Under the pieces are notes generated by a model. That model did not search any database, was not told where the DNA came from, and worked only from the letters and a program-made list of their open reading frames with translations. Made by a program: the position numbers and the translations under genes. A stretch of 64,000 nucleotides of DNA from Pochonia chlamydosporia 170 (taxonomy: Eukaryota; Ascomycota; Sordariomycetes; Hypocreales; Clavicipitaceae), in the NCBI RefSeq assembly GCF_001653235.2, contig NC_035790.1, forward strand, positions 5,890,001 through 5,954,000, written 5' to 3'. Of this stretch, positions 12,012 through 23,577 are shown piece by piece. The stretch's first letter is position 1, and the number at the start of each line of letters is the position of its first letter.

Positions 12012-14072
12012 TCACTCCTTCTTGTTCACATCTCTAAGTCGCTTATACTTTCTCGGGTCCTTGCGACTCATGGTCCTCTGATCTCTCGTGCCTTTACCGC
12101 CTTCCCAGAATCCTCGGCCCTTCTTCCCAATGACGCTTCGTCCGCAGAAACCACACGCCTCCACCATGTAGTTCTGCTCTCTGCTGCACCAACCGCAAAT
12201 CATGCGATTCGCCCACTCGTTGGCGTGGTCTTCCGCGCCGTCGTGGCATTTATCACACGGGTGCACGCGGTTGCAGCACGAGAACCGGAACCAACGGTAC
12301 GACTTCTTGTAGTGAGCGCAGGCGCCTCTCTCTGGGAGCGGTTCCCCCGCGTGAAGACCGAGTTTCTCAGTCTTCCGGCGAGATCCGACTGTTGGTGGTG
12401 GCAGGGATCCAGGCGATATGAAGAGAAACTTGACTTCGGGAATCTTGAATGTGAACTTGCCGTGGCATTCGCGGCAGACGTTGGTCATGGTTTCACCCCT
12501 GACCGATACAAGTCCCTGGCTGGCGGTTGAGCACCGCGCACATGTTGGGACAAAGGTGCTCGGAAGCATATCTGCCACTTTGCATCCGGACATGTCGATG
12601 AATCCGGCGCGGGTCGAGTTTTCGTGAACGAGGGTTTGGTTGAACTTGGCTGTGAGTTGGGTGGCGCACTTTTTACAGCTTACCATCTTCTCGGTGCCTG
12701 GTTTTAGACCGGTGATGTCGTTTGTTGTTTTGCAGCGTTCGCATTTCACGCTGATGCTGAGGATGGAAACTTGTAGTACTTCGATGCCATGTAGCTCGAT
12801 GGAGGGGAAGGACATCATGGTTCCTTTCTCCTGAGCTTCTGTAATTTGTTGTACTGGTTCCGGCTCCGCATCTGCCTTTCGTAGAATAACACCGCCTTCT
12901 TCGTCTGATGTACCAGAGCAAAACTCTTCGGAATCTTCGTCATCCTCCACAAAGTCCCACTCTGGCGGCCGTGGAATGACCTTGACATGGCTCCTCTCCT
13001 CGGGGGATATCCCAGATGGGCCGGCGACAGGCGCGTCAGCAGCAGAGGCCGCGACCTTCTGTTCTGTTTCCGCTTGCTTCTGAGCCTCAGCTTTTTGCTG
13101 TATAGCTTGGGCTTGCTTAGCGAGAGCGTGTAAATTCTGAGTAAGATAGTTCATATGGCTCATGAGAGACATTGGTTTTTGTTCCGCCGCCTTGACCGCA
13201 AACAATGCCTCGACCGGCTCGGCGTCAACACCCTCTGCCTCGTTGAGCTGGATTCTAAGATCCTGCAGGGGGTACAAGAGCGGGACAATCAGATGGAGGC
13301 TGTTGACGGAATGAAGGCCAGGGGGGAGTTCATTCCTTCTTTTGGGCTCAATAGGCAATGTAAACACGATTCCATCTGCAGAGCGTCGAAATCTGGGCAA
13401 TCTGCCCATACGCGCCTCAAGCTGGCGCACCTCTTGCGCCCTCCTTGTTTTGGCCTCTGTAATTTGTTCCCTGGAATAAGACTCCTCGGGAATATAAGCC
13501 CTTACAACGGGCTTTGGCATAACCGGCTCACTCGGACCCGGTTCTGGTTCTGCCTTGGCAGAAGCAGCGGCATCAAGATGCCTCGTGTCCTTGAAGGCGA
13601 CCAACTTGACAGTTTCGGTCTTTTGCTCAGAGAGAAACTTTTCCAAGTTCTTATCCAGAGCATTAACAATGGAAAGAATGGTGGCCCCCTTTCTCTCCAA
13701 AGCCAGCCTATCCCATCCTCTTTCGACATTTATGCCAAACCCGCGAGGAATGTTACTATTCCTGACTCGCAGTTCCGGCCTTTCATCCGGATAGCTAGCA
13801 GGAACGCGTACATCACACTCAAGATGAGTAAGTTCAAAGGGGAAATCCGGGTCGGAAGGCTTCAATTTGAATATCAGAGACGTCGTTCCATCATCGGTAG
13901 TAGTCTCCTTGGGAGAGAACCGCCGTCGAAGTTGGCCGAGCTGATATCCTCGGGGGTCCTTTTCTTGGGAGGCCGGAACCGGCTTAGGCACAATTCTGGA
14001 AGATGAAGGCTCCCCAACAGCCTGTTTTCTGGTCCGTGGCGAACCGTCGGGCTGCGTCTTCAGAGTGATCAT
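12012..14072 (-). CDS. CHY-type zinc-finger protein with RWD-like N-terminal region
   Basis: From the ATG at 14072 this encodes about 686 residues ending at the TGA at 12012. The C-terminal ~110 residues carry the CHY zinc-finger pattern: C-A-H-Y, then SCCNRVHPCDKCH, a spaced DH, then MICGWCSREQ and CGFCGRSV. These paired Cys/His residues bind several zinc ions. Before this are further CxxC pairs (CERC, CKKC, CARC, CREC) resembling zinc ribbons, and an acidic linker. The N-terminal part (FPFELTHLECDVRVPASYPDERPELRV) looks like an RWD fold. The frame stays open upstream to a TTG at 14174 without another ATG, and a TTTGTTCAG acceptor-like site lies at about 14160, so a small upstream coding exon is possible. 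CHY fingers occur in ubiquitin- and redox-linked proteins, but the fungal long form is uncharacterised as far as I know. Lies tail-to-head with the RNA ligase gene. Confidence 0.85.
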   Translation of the reverse strand: MITLKTQPDGSPRTRKQAVGEPSSSRIVPKPVPASQEKDPRGYQLGQLRRRFSPKETTTDDGTTSLIFKLKPSDPDFPFELTHLECDVRVPASYPDERPELRVRNSNIPRGFGINVERGWDRLALERKGATILSIVNALDKNLEKFLSEQKTETVKLVAFKDTRHLDAAASAKAEPEPGPSEPVMPKPVVRAYIPEESYSREQITEAKTRRAQEVRQLEARMGRLPRFRRSADGIVFTLPIEPKRRNELPPGLHSVNSLHLIVPLLYPLQDLRIQLNEAEGVDAEPVEALFAVKAAEQKPMSLMSHMNYLTQNLHALAKQAQAIQQKAEAQKQAETEQKVAASAADAPVAGPSGISPEERSHVKVIPRPPEWDFVEDDEDSEEFCSGTSDEEGGVILRKADAEPEPVQQITEAQEKGTMMSFPSIELHGIEVLQVSILSISVKCERCKTTNDITGLKPGTEKMVSCKKCATQLTAKFNQTLVHENSTRAGFIDMSGCKVADMLPSTFVPTCARCSTASQGLVSVRGETMTNVCRECHGKFTFKIPEVKFLFISPGSLPPPTVGSRRKTEKLGLHAGEPLPERGACAHYKKSYRWFRFSCCNRVHPCDKCHDGAEDHANEWANRMICGWCSREQNYMVEACGFCGRSVIGKKGRGFWEGGKGTRDQRTMSRKDPRKYKRLRDVNKKE

Positions 14073-14952
14073 GACTTGCTGGGCAGAAGATGTGCCGACG
14101 TTGAGAGGAATGGCGGGCGAGATGGTGGGGGTAGTCTTTTTTTGTGGTTTTCGTTTTCTGAACAAAGGAAACAACCAACGCCTTCAGTAATGCACAGTGA
14201 ATATAACGATATGAGAATTGATGAGGATTGGACCCTTTGGAGGAGAGGAAGCACCAGGAGCCTTTTATGTCAAGCTCAAGATTAGGTTCGACGTTGTGAA
14301 GGTGGCGCTGGCGGAGGAAAAGTTAATGTGGGGCGAGGTTTACCTTTTCCAAATCGGGCACACTTTTGGTTTGATTCGCCGCTTTCTCTGGTACAGTATG
14401 GCTCATAATGAGGTTGGTGAGTCACAGACAAATGTCTGGAGTCATTTCAACATGCACCTGTTTCGCCAAGACCAAGGTTGATTTGATATCGTATTTCGGG
14501 GTGAATTCCATGTACAAAGCCAGATGAACTGTTGAAATTGCTTGGATTCGAAACACCAAATAGATTGGCTGCTAGATTTGGTGACGCAATGGGACGCCTA
14601 CAACGCATGGATCGTTAATTGCCTGCCTAGGTAGGTATTTGCATTGCTAAGTATTTATCACAGTGACTTAAACTAGTCTACTGAACTCACCAGTTGTAGC
14701 TATTTCTAGACGATTAGTTTCAATGAAATGACGGTCTAATGAATAAACTCAAGTGGCTGCGTATGGTTTGTAAGTGCCAACTATAGACACACCATCTGGA
14801 AAGTCTTAAGAATCCGCAACAGAGGCGCCTTTATAGATATATAACGAAAACAGCAACTAAAGTACATCCAAAACAAGTTTACATACAATGTAACACTGAC
14901 AACATCCATCCTCGCTAACACCCCTATCAATACCTCACCTACATTCCACCCA
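14073..14952. other. intergenic between CHY protein and RNA ligase
   Basis: This holds the 5' flank of the CHY gene and the 3' flank of the RNA ligase gene. An upstream exon of the CHY gene could lie in its left part. No other coding sequence is recognised. Confidence 0.5.
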
Positions 14953-16089
14953 CTACTGTCCATATCGAAGTAAATAAGAATTAGAAATCGCCTTGAAGCT
15001 AAACTCCCCACGAACCTCCTTCAACACAATCCCCTCCCTCTTACGTCCATTAATCCCTTTCCCCTCAGCCCGTTCCAAAATATCCCTCAAACCAGTTGCA
15101 ATGTCCTTCAGCAGCCAATACCCAGTAACAGGCACATGCTTGAGTCCCAGTTTCGGGACCAACTCTTCGTGTACTTCCCGTGGGAGCAGGTACTTCTGCG
15201 CGTCAATGTCCCATACACTAAACACATATATATCGTGGAACCCCTTCTGAAATCCCTCAAAGTTGGCTTGGATGGAAGAACCGCAGAGTTCGCCCTGGAT
15301 GGCAATGTTGCGGTTCAGCTCGTTCAACTTGGATGGGATATTTTGTCGCAGCGCAACGGACCAGAAGTGATTGCTTGGGTCTGGCGCAATGTCGCGGTTG
15401 CGCGAGCAGACTCCCACTGTGCCGCTTGGCAGGTGTCGAAGAGTCTCGTGATCTTGCTGCGCGAATGTAGGGAGGGTGCTGATATGGGTGCTATCGTTTC
15501 GGATGAAGTAGACTGTCATGGAAGATCCGTCCATCTTGGTGGATTCTTGAAACACCGCATCACCCCATTCTTCGAATACATTCGGTAGATTCTGCACACG
15601 TTCCTGGTCGGTTCTGTTTACAAAGACCGGGAAGGGAGCAAGTCCAGCTGGCTTTCCCTGCTCATAAACGGGGGGCTCCCACTTTCGAACGCCGAGGATG
15701 TCTTCAAAGCTCATGCTCTGCAATTCCTTGTCCGCATCTTCTTTGCCACATTTCTTCTGTAGGTCTTGGAGAATAGCGTTGATCTCAGGGAACTTGGTAA
15801 GTGGTACGAGGAGACCCTGGGATAGGACCTTGCGAAGCTTGATGGTCTTGATGCGGATGCCTTCAAAGTCGTCGTGCTTGGTGGCCTTGACTTTCAGAAA
15901 GGAGTAACGTTCGTCCAAAGCGGGGAGAAAGCTGTCAATCTCAAAGTATACAGACAATTCCCCGACCTTGTGCTCGCCTTTTGCTACTACGCAGGTCCAT
16001 CCGTCGACGGTGGCAGACTCTATCAGGTCCGCGTCGGGGATTGGAGTGAGCAGTGAGACTCGTCTGACTGTGACCAGTCGTCGAGTCAT
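14953..16089 (-). CDS. RNA ligase, DRB0094/Rnl5-like family
   Basis: Single-exon gene of 378 residues, ATG at 16089 and TAG at 14953. It carries the nucleotidyltransferase signature of the covalent ligase superfamily: motif I TKMDGSS with the predicted AMP-accepting Lys185, a GVCSRNRD segment fitting motif Ia/III territory, GELCGSSI, EGIVLKE (motif IV-like) and SFKAISNSYL (motif V with the conserved Lys). The N-terminal ~90 residues (ARRVSLLTPIPDADLIE-like, then GELSVYFEIDSFLP) match the OB-like module placed before the ligase domain in Deinococcus DraRnl (DRB0094). Members seal 3'-OH/5'-phosphate nicks in RNA using ATP. That supports an RNA-repair role here; the cellular substrate is unknown. 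This is not the tRNA ligase Trl1, which has kinase and phosphodiesterase domains and a different N-terminus. Confidence 0.85.
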   Translation of the reverse strand: MTRRLVTVRRVSLLTPIPDADLIESATVDGWTCVVAKGEHKVGELSVYFEIDSFLPALDERYSFLKVKATKHDDFEGIRIKTIKLRKVLSQGLLVPLTKFPEINAILQDLQKKCGKEDADKELQSMSFEDILGVRKWEPPVYEQGKPAGLAPFPVFVNRTDQERVQNLPNVFEEWGDAVFQESTKMDGSSMTVYFIRNDSTHISTLPTFAQQDHETLRHLPSGTVGVCSRNRDIAPDPSNHFWSVALRQNIPSKLNELNRNIAIQGELCGSSIQANFEGFQKGFHDIYVFSVWDIDAQKYLLPREVHEELVPKLGLKHVPVTGYWLLKDIATGLRDILERAEGKGINGRKREGIVLKEVRGEFSFKAISNSYLLRYGQ

Positions 16090-18395
16090 TGTTGAGATGT
16101 TTGTAATAATACACAGGACGTATGTGTTTTTTATATAAGAATTTTATTGCACAATTCATGTTTATGGAGTTTGATCTATCTGCGTAAACTCGAAAACTAG
16201 TTGTAATAGTCCTGGGGTTGAGCGTGACTCACTCCGGCATTTGCAGTCAGCCTTACCAGCGTAACGGTTCCAACGGAATGAGCTACAAGGTAGATTTTCT
16301 TTGTGCACTTTCTGCCAGCCAAACTATTCTATATTTTTTGCATTATAAACCTAAAAGTAGTTTGACGGTTTACTTCACCTTGAGAGGATGTTTGTAGGTA
16401 GTTGTTAGTGGATATGGATGGAGGTAGCAATACGAAAATGTGTCAAAACAATCTAATTCATCACTTCATCAAACTCACAAACGTCATTCTGTCAAAACTT
16501 ACAAGTCAGAATCACCTCTCATCACATTTTTTTCCCAGCTGAGTTGTGGGTCATTATCTCCATCCCGTCCACCACGACGGTGTCTTGCATCGGCTACGCA
16601 AGCCTCACATGAACTGTGCATGCAGCAGCGCACTTGGAAGAGAAACGCAGGACGTTTTACACGGTGAAATGTCTCGAGTCTGCCGTACACTGTGAGACAA
16701 CGGCTCGTTCCCCGGCAGACTGCAACTACAAAAGCGGGCAGGTTTGTAAAACCACACTTCTGCAAAACAAAAAGTCGATATGTCACGCAACACCATCGCC
16801 TTTTTGCTTCTTATACGTCATGACTTTGTTGTCACCCCGCGTCTCAAAATTGCAGGTTTACGAGATTTTGGGCCTTTTCCCCCTTTCTCATGTCGCCAAT
16901 AGCGTTTGTCATTGTCGATCTGGCAAGAAAGTGAAGCACACCCATTGGAACGATGATTCGGTGTAGTGCGTTGTTCCAATACGGGGTGATTAATACCCAA
17001 TGGAACTGACCACGGCGTGGTGACAGATAGCCGCATGAGGCATCCTGTCATCCCATAAGACATCAAAGCATACGAGTTTGGACATTGGACATGGCACTAA
17101 CGCAGGCTCGTCAGTTCCGGCGGCTGGCGTACAGCAATATGGGGCTAGGGAAACAGGCGAGAGGGGGGCGTGAGTGAAGAATGATGGTCCGAAACTCCTA
17201 CACCAAGGTATCGTGAAGGCAAGAAACTGGATTTACGGATACTAATTTCGTCGACACGATCGGTTGATGTGCTGCGGGTGTGCATTGGGCATGCAGTAGT
17301 CCAGTGCGGCGGCCACGTCGATGCATCCAAGGGGAGGCGTCATCACTGGCCCGTGAGATGATCATGTTTATAATTTTGGAATGTTGACAAGTCGAGAGCG
17401 GTTTAATTGTTTGTGAGTGATGAGTGAGAGTAGATGGTACGTTGCCGTATTTTGCTCGTCTCCTTGGGCTCGGCGCGACTCAGACGTTGTTGTCGTTTGG
17501 TCGTCGTGACAGCTTCACCGTGACCACGGGGTTGCTGAGTTGTCCTTTAGCAGGCAGGTGAACAGGGCGATGGCCAACTCTCTGGCGGCCAGAGGCATCA
17601 CGTACTCTGAGCCCGTGAGAGCATGCATCTTCACCGCAAGATCTTTGGGCTCGGAGCGATCCAAAAAGCCATCTAGGCGGCGCCGCACCGGACAAATTTG
17701 GACTTCCCTTACAGGCAGCGCCTCATTTTCAGGCAGCATGTGTGTGGCAGTGAAGGTGCCGTACCGTTTGCAATATACATTGACGAGACCATGGCCAGTC
17801 TGTATATTTCTTGCTAGTCGACCTGACACGAAAAAGAGTCGAGAGTGACAACGGGGCGGGCTGGGGCTTGACGGGAACTCAAACTCGACTCGACCACGCG
17901 CGTGCGATGGGGATGCATTTGGCTGCGTCTTGTGCGATATGCTGCATTTGCCACAGACGGGCATGACGGATGGAGCAGCATGGCAGCATGGGGTGTGGAC
18001 TGCCAACTCAGCAAGTTGAAGGCAGATGACCCAGATGGCCAAGGATGAGATGCAGCTTGGGAGGTGTGCGGAAGGGTGGGAGATGGAGATTGGAGGGCGG
18101 AGAGACGACTCGATCAATTCTCTTGGATGAGATTGAACGAGAGACGGCCAGACAGACAGGGCGGTGAGGATTTTGGGCCAGCTGGACAACGAATACGGTC
18201 GGCCAGAATGGGGAAGAGACCCGAGGAGGATATTAATATAATTAATGGCAGGAAATAATAATAAAAATAAAAATACGAATAATGGTAGGTAATCATGTTG
18301 CTGCTTTAAATTTAATTGGAATTATCTTTTATTTTGCACCTCGATTTGACATGAATGACATTACAGTTGCGGCCCGAGATGCACGCACACGCCTT
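16090..18395. other. gene-poor intergenic region
   Basis: No convincing gene is seen. The longest open frame (minus strand, 17515-18189) has no recognisable domain and overlaps other frames. The left ~400 bp are the promoter side of the RNA ligase gene. Confidence 0.55.
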
Positions 18396-18435
18396 GCTTT
18401 GCTTTGCTTTGCTTTGCTTTGCTTTGCTTTGCTTT
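18396..18435. repeat. pentanucleotide microsatellite (GCTTT)8
   Basis: Eight uninterrupted GCTTT units (AAAGC on the other strand) in non-coding DNA. Such runs vary in length between strains by polymerase slippage. Confidence 0.95.
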
Positions 18436-21097
18436 ACAAATCGACATGTTGACTCTTGAGCACGGCCAGCTAACCGCACATGAAATGCATTTGACTCATT
18501 GAGCGTTTTCACATTCAAATTGTTGTTTGCTTGACACTTTCTACCTATTCGCTTCCAAATGCCCGTCGCCATTCTTTGTAGACCTAGTCACTAATATCAC
18601 CACTGTGACAGCGACCTACACCAATGCCATTCAAAGAGTCAAGTCAATCAGCCAGCCAGGTCACTCCTCATCTCTTACTTGTAAACATAAACAACAAACG
18701 CCAGAAAAAGCCCAAGTGGCACCCACCGGAACAGACGGTGAGGCAGCCGCTGCGTCTCTGTCTTCTGTCTGCGTCTGCATCTGCATTCTGCATCCGCCAC
18801 CTCCGCCACAATGCAAAGCTGCCATCCATCTGCTGACGAACTGGCACCAAGCTCAATGTTTGATTTCAATCAAGTACCACAGCCTGTACCATGTGTCCCG
18901 GCCGCCTGAAGACGTGCATGAAGCGACCAGACTGGAAGAATTAATAAACACCAGACCTGACCGTCTGGGTGTAAGTGAGCGCGAATGTAACATTGAACCC
19001 TCGCACACTCCGTCCTCGTTGAGTCCGACGGTCCGTGACTCAGACAGGCAAACAAAATTGCTGCAGAGTACATACCCTCCCTACGTTCCTTGCTCATTTC
19101 CAGCAGTGAAAAGTCGTATTACTGTAATCCTCACATAAGCATGCTCACTAAAGGCTTGACGTGTAAATGCAGTCGTGATGCGCTGTCGGTGTTTAGACGA
19201 AATGCACCGCCTCAGATGCGTCAAGTTGGATGCCTAACTTGGCAGATGCGTGTCCGAAGGCGTCAAGCACCCTCAACACAAAGGCAACGCTTACATATCA
19301 AACTGATGATTGACAAATGAGAATATTTTCATATATCAATTAAATGAATACGCCATCAACATACAATGCAGTGTTTAATTGAATTCTAGGCACTTTAATT
19401 TAATTGTGAAATATGCACCGCAGGCACGCGACCTCAATCGCAAAAGCCCTGGTGTAACCGTACTGTTGGTCCTGGTCACGGCTCTCAAAATCTCCATACC
19501 CTTATTAGCAGTAACATATCTGAATTGCGCTGTCATCTCTACCGTGGCGCCAACTTGGGACTTGACAAGATGCACATGACTGCTTCCGACAACGAGATGC
19601 TGGTGTGCCGTGTTGCATCTCATGATGGTGGTAAGATGGTTGGTACTTTGCCCAGTTGGCCGAAGCAGCCCCGGGGGCTTCAAGGACCAAAACTTTATCT
19701 CAGTATTGTGCAACCCTATATTACAAATAAAAGGGTTTTGTTATAATACTATTCTGCGAGACCAATATAAATGTGCAGATACTGTCATCGCCACCCTACA
19801 CACTGGAAATTGCTGCCCTATCGCCGTTGCTGTCATTCAGCCCTATCAGCCGCAGTGGCTCAGCTGTATGACAGGGCAACATTGAACCATTCTGATCGTC
19901 CTCCGTATTTGTCGGATAGCTTACTTGACCCTTGCCAGTCGATCGTTACAGAGCCACAAGGATTATAAATAGGCCCATGTGCTTACCGTCAATCCCCGGG
20001 TTATGTAATCAGCACAAAATATCGCCATCTGCTCGGTTGATCTTTAACTTGAAGGGATTCTTAGATAACGCATCCGTCATATTCACAGTGTATGTAGGAA
20101 TGTCGAATTAGGTTTTAGCCATGGCAGTATGCCAGTTCCGAAATTGGACTACGCCTGTCACAGACGCTGTCCAGTCTCCTATCAATCGACTGTTACCACA
20201 CAAACAACCGCAACCCATTGTAACATCTAGCTCACCAAGGTCAATTTCATCATTGAGCATGTACAGAGCAAACCCTCAGCTAAATTAAATTCCCTACCAG
20301 CGCCCTCAAATACAAACTGCGGCGTCCAAGTCCACCAGGCAGCTAAGCCGCAACTCCAATCGATCGGTTCTCAACCCAACATGCGCCAGTCCCATATCTA
20401 GCAAACGAGTAATTCCGATTTCCCCTTCCGGCAAACGAGTACCCTCACTACCAACCACAAGGTCCCCTTCAGACCCTGCATATCATGCCCGTCACCACGG
20501 TCCCGAGCAACGAATAGAACCTCTCCATCATCTTTTGTCCACGCGTCTTCTTACAAGGGCCACATCATCAGCTTGCCCTTCCTGCTCGCCCTAAACATTG
20601 AACTGAATGAAGTTTAAACAACCCCTGGCCAGAACATCCTCATCGACAGCCATGGTGATAATGAAGGGCGCTGGTAGGGAACAACGCTGATTGGTCCATC
20701 GCATCCATCGGATTGACAAACGTCAACTGGACCCACAGTGTCCCAAATAGGCAAACGAAGTCAACCAGCTTTGAGACTTAGTTGCCATTGAATGGCTACC
20801 ATGGCGTCCCAAGATGACGCGCAAGGATGAAAATTTGTTGCAAATGTGCAGAAATGAATGTGGGCTGTGCTGTTTCGAGTTATGTTAATACCGTAATCTA
20901 TCGGATTCTAGCCGATGAACTGGCAAGGAGCCCTTGCCATTGAGCTCCTCGGCGGATATAAGAGTCTGGGGAGGGAAGATAACTTGGCCCTGAAATTTGA
21001 CAACCAACGAATTCTCATGCTCTTTTGAAAACCACAAAAGTAATTTTTTTTGTAACTACAGAGACATACGAGTCAAATCACAATACCTACATTCACA
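18436..21097. other. gene-poor intergenic region before the RTA1-like gene
   Basis: Open frames here are short and unrecognisable. An AT-rich spike lies at about 19320-19400, and an 11-bp direct repeat GCAAACGAGTA occurs at 20401 and 20431. The last few hundred bases should contain the promoter of the RTA1-like gene. Confidence 0.55.
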
Positions 21098-22096
21098 ATG
21101 GCCGACGACAAAGATGTCTGGATGTACAACCCGTCCTTTGCCTTAGCAATCATCGGCACCATCGTATACGGCCTCATTTTCATTGGAATCACATACCTGA
21201 CCTTCTTCCGATACCGAGCGTGGTTCTTTACTGTTGTTGTTGTCGGTGCTGCAGTGGAAGTAGCCGGATATGTGTTACGAGCCTATTCTGCCAAGAACAG
21301 AACCGTCCTGGTACGCCTCCATCACCCATACCAGAATCTAATGTCAGAAATTCTAACTAGATGAATAGGTCCCGTTCGTCTTAACACTTACATTCACCGT
21401 CCTCGCACCCGTCTTCATAGCTGCAGGAAATTACCTCCTCATCAGCCGCCTCATCCGCGCTGTCCTCCCGCCGTCCCACCACCGCATTCTTGGCATCCCC
21501 GGCAAACGACTTACACCAATCTTTGTCATCTGCGACATCATCTCGTTCATCATCCAGGGCAATGGCTCTGCCATAGCTAGCTCGGATAATTGGCAGGGCG
21601 AGAAGGAAAAGATTGGTCGCTATGTTCTCATTGGCGGTCTTGCCTTTCAGCTCGTCGCCTTTGGACTGTTTCTTTGTGTGTTCCGTCGGTTCCATGTTTT
21701 GGCGAATAGAATGGCGACACCCTCGGCTCCCAAGGGATGGCAACAAGTCGTTCTGTCGGTTTATATTTCTAGCGTCTTGATCATGGTAAGTGTACGGCTT
21801 GATGAGCGGATTTGGGAAAGGTTACTGACTGAACATAGGTTCGATGTATCTACCGTGTGTGTGAGTTTGCAGAGGGCATGAATGGCTATGCTTTTCGCAC
21901 CGAGTGGCTGTTCTGGGTGTTTGAGACGCTTCCCATGATTGGCGCGATCGGCATCTTCATCATTTACCATCCGAGTCGCTACCTTGGTCAAAATGGAGCT
22001 GCACCGCCCAAGGAAGCTCGGTCTGATGAATCTGTGGAACTTGTTGGCCGGCGGAAGTGGTTTCGTATGAGGCGCTCAAACGATAGCCCTGCTTAA
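21098..22096 (+). CDS. RTA1-like seven-transmembrane protein
   Basis: Three exons join in frame: 21098-21310, 21369-21785 and 21839-22096, giving 295 residues. Introns start GTACGC and GTAAGT and end TAG. The protein is mostly hydrophobic, with about seven membrane helices. It shows RTA1-family landmarks: VAGYVLRAYSA after the second helix, a long loop with GKRLTPIFVICDIISFIIQGNGSAI, and near the end the RCIYRVCEFAEG motif followed by a last helix and a short cytoplasmic tail. RTA1/RSB1 family proteins are fungal plasma-membrane proteins linked to resistance to aminocholesterol-type toxins and to sphingoid long-chain-base release. The substrate of this member cannot be told from sequence. The start ATG follows a clean CACA context. 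Confidence 0.9.
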
Positions 22097-22925
22097 GTTG
22101 TGAAGTTGCTTGTAAGTGGATTTGAAGATGTCTGGCTATGGTATGGTTAAATATTAGAAGGGCACCAGGACAACATAGACTGATGGTGGCTGATTGAATA
22201 TTTTCTTTCCTTCATGTTTTGTTGTATTTCATATGCAAGGGATAGTTAGTATTATCATCTATACCAAGGCTCCAAGCGGCTATCAACACTAATATGAGAC
22301 TTTTGAAGATTGGCGTAATACTTGAGAAATAATAGTGACACTTATAGAAGAGAATGAATAAGAGTTGATGAGGCTTAGCTCTAGGAGAAGCTAAAGGACA
22401 TCAAGTACCTGATTATCGACGAGAAAGAGCTTGAAAGAATTGCGTTAGCTATTCTGGATTGATGACCGTCTCCACGAGGCATTCCAGAGTGCATGTAGGA
22501 ATGAGAAACTCTGTGGTAGACCAAATATACCGTTGGTTGGCAACCACTTCCAAACTTCCAACTGCGGGACTTTCAGACTGGTCTCAGCTACGTAGCTGTC
22601 TCCGTGTGAAAACGCTCCAAGGCTTGATGTTAGATGCCCCATTTGATCGCAGTCACCTGCTTATGAGTCTCTCCCAGAGGGTATGAAGATGAACGGCAGG
22701 TTCTTACCCAGAATCCCTACCAGATAGGCCATGGTTCTGCATGGTTTTACTTGATACTACATGTGGCAGCGAGATGTGCTCCAAAATAAGCTCTATTGTT
22801 TAGATACTGTAGTTGCTCTACTAGTTGCTCGGCCCCGGACTTTCAACCTTTGGCTGATGCTACACTTTGCACCGCCGATCTACGTCCAAGGGACCAGGTC
22901 GTAGTATCTCATCATAGCAGATGGG
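22097..22925. other. intergenic, no gene seen
   Basis: This is the 3' flank of the RTA1-like gene. No frame with family resemblance is present. The sequence is slightly AT-richer and may hold degenerate repeat remnants. Confidence 0.5.
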
Positions 22926-23577
22926 CTACCCTTGTGAACGTGCCTTAATCTCAGTATCCCTCTCAGCTACCAGGCTATTTATGAGCCTGCGATCCTGAGT
23001 GACCTTCTTACGTTGACAACAGCTCGGCACGGCAAGTACTTTCCTCCCTATGTAGTCAGCCGGGTTCACGGAGAGCAAAAGAACTTCATTGGCGTATTGG
23101 CCCCCGTCCGCGTATTCTCCTCCATCGGTGTCTACTTCAATCATGTTGATCGCGAGTGCTTCCGGATCAGGGTCGTCTGCCGGAACGTTGCGGTCAAACG
23201 TGACGCCATAGTAGTCGATATGACTGAATAGTTAATAGTTAGTTCCCAGGAGCATCAAACGACCAAGTATGCTCGTACTCTAAAGCTCTTCTACCTTCCA
23301 TGACCCAAGCCAAGTACTCATCCTGCACGGTGGGAACATGATTCACTATGTTTGGCTTTCCTTGCCCGTATAATGCTTCGTGCGTAAGTCTTGCAAGCTC
23401 TAGACCCCCGGGTTGTGGGAAGGGCCCAACATCTCGCCATGGTGCGTTCAGAAGAAGCTTTTGGATGGAATCTACCGGCCCTTGTATCCGGATTCGCAGA
23501 GGCCTGTCGGTTGGTAGGGGATGGAGACGGTGAGGAGGATTCCGTATGCAAGGATGGATGTAGAGCTCGAGTGCCAT
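22926..23577 (-). CDS. unrecognised two-exon candidate gene
   Basis: On the minus strand a frame from the ATG at 23577 can be spliced at a GTACGA donor (23278) to a TATTCAG acceptor (23224). The 55-nt intron contains a CTAAC branch-like site. The joined product is about 198 residues (exons 23279-23577 and 22926-23223). The amino-acid composition looks like real protein, for example GLELARLTHEALYGQGKPN, EYLAWVMEGRRAL, then IDYYGVTFDRNVPADDPDPE and a Gly/Asp/Ala-rich acidic stretch. I do not recognise the family. It may be a small gene, the 3' part of a larger gene with further upstream exons, or a remnant. A further intron near GRK|GTACTT close to the C-terminus is possible, so the true C-terminus is uncertain. 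Confidence 0.35.

Noticed and set aside
13155..14006. 283-residue plus-strand frame over the CHY gene
   Set aside because: It is an antisense shadow of a gene with clear zinc-finger motifs.
17515..18189. 224-residue minus-strand frame
   Set aside because: Ser/Pro/Arg-rich with no domain, overlapped by other open frames, and without promoter or intron context.
18527..19138. 203-residue plus-strand frame
   Set aside because: Low-complexity Pro/Cys/His content and no recognisable motif, so probably chance.
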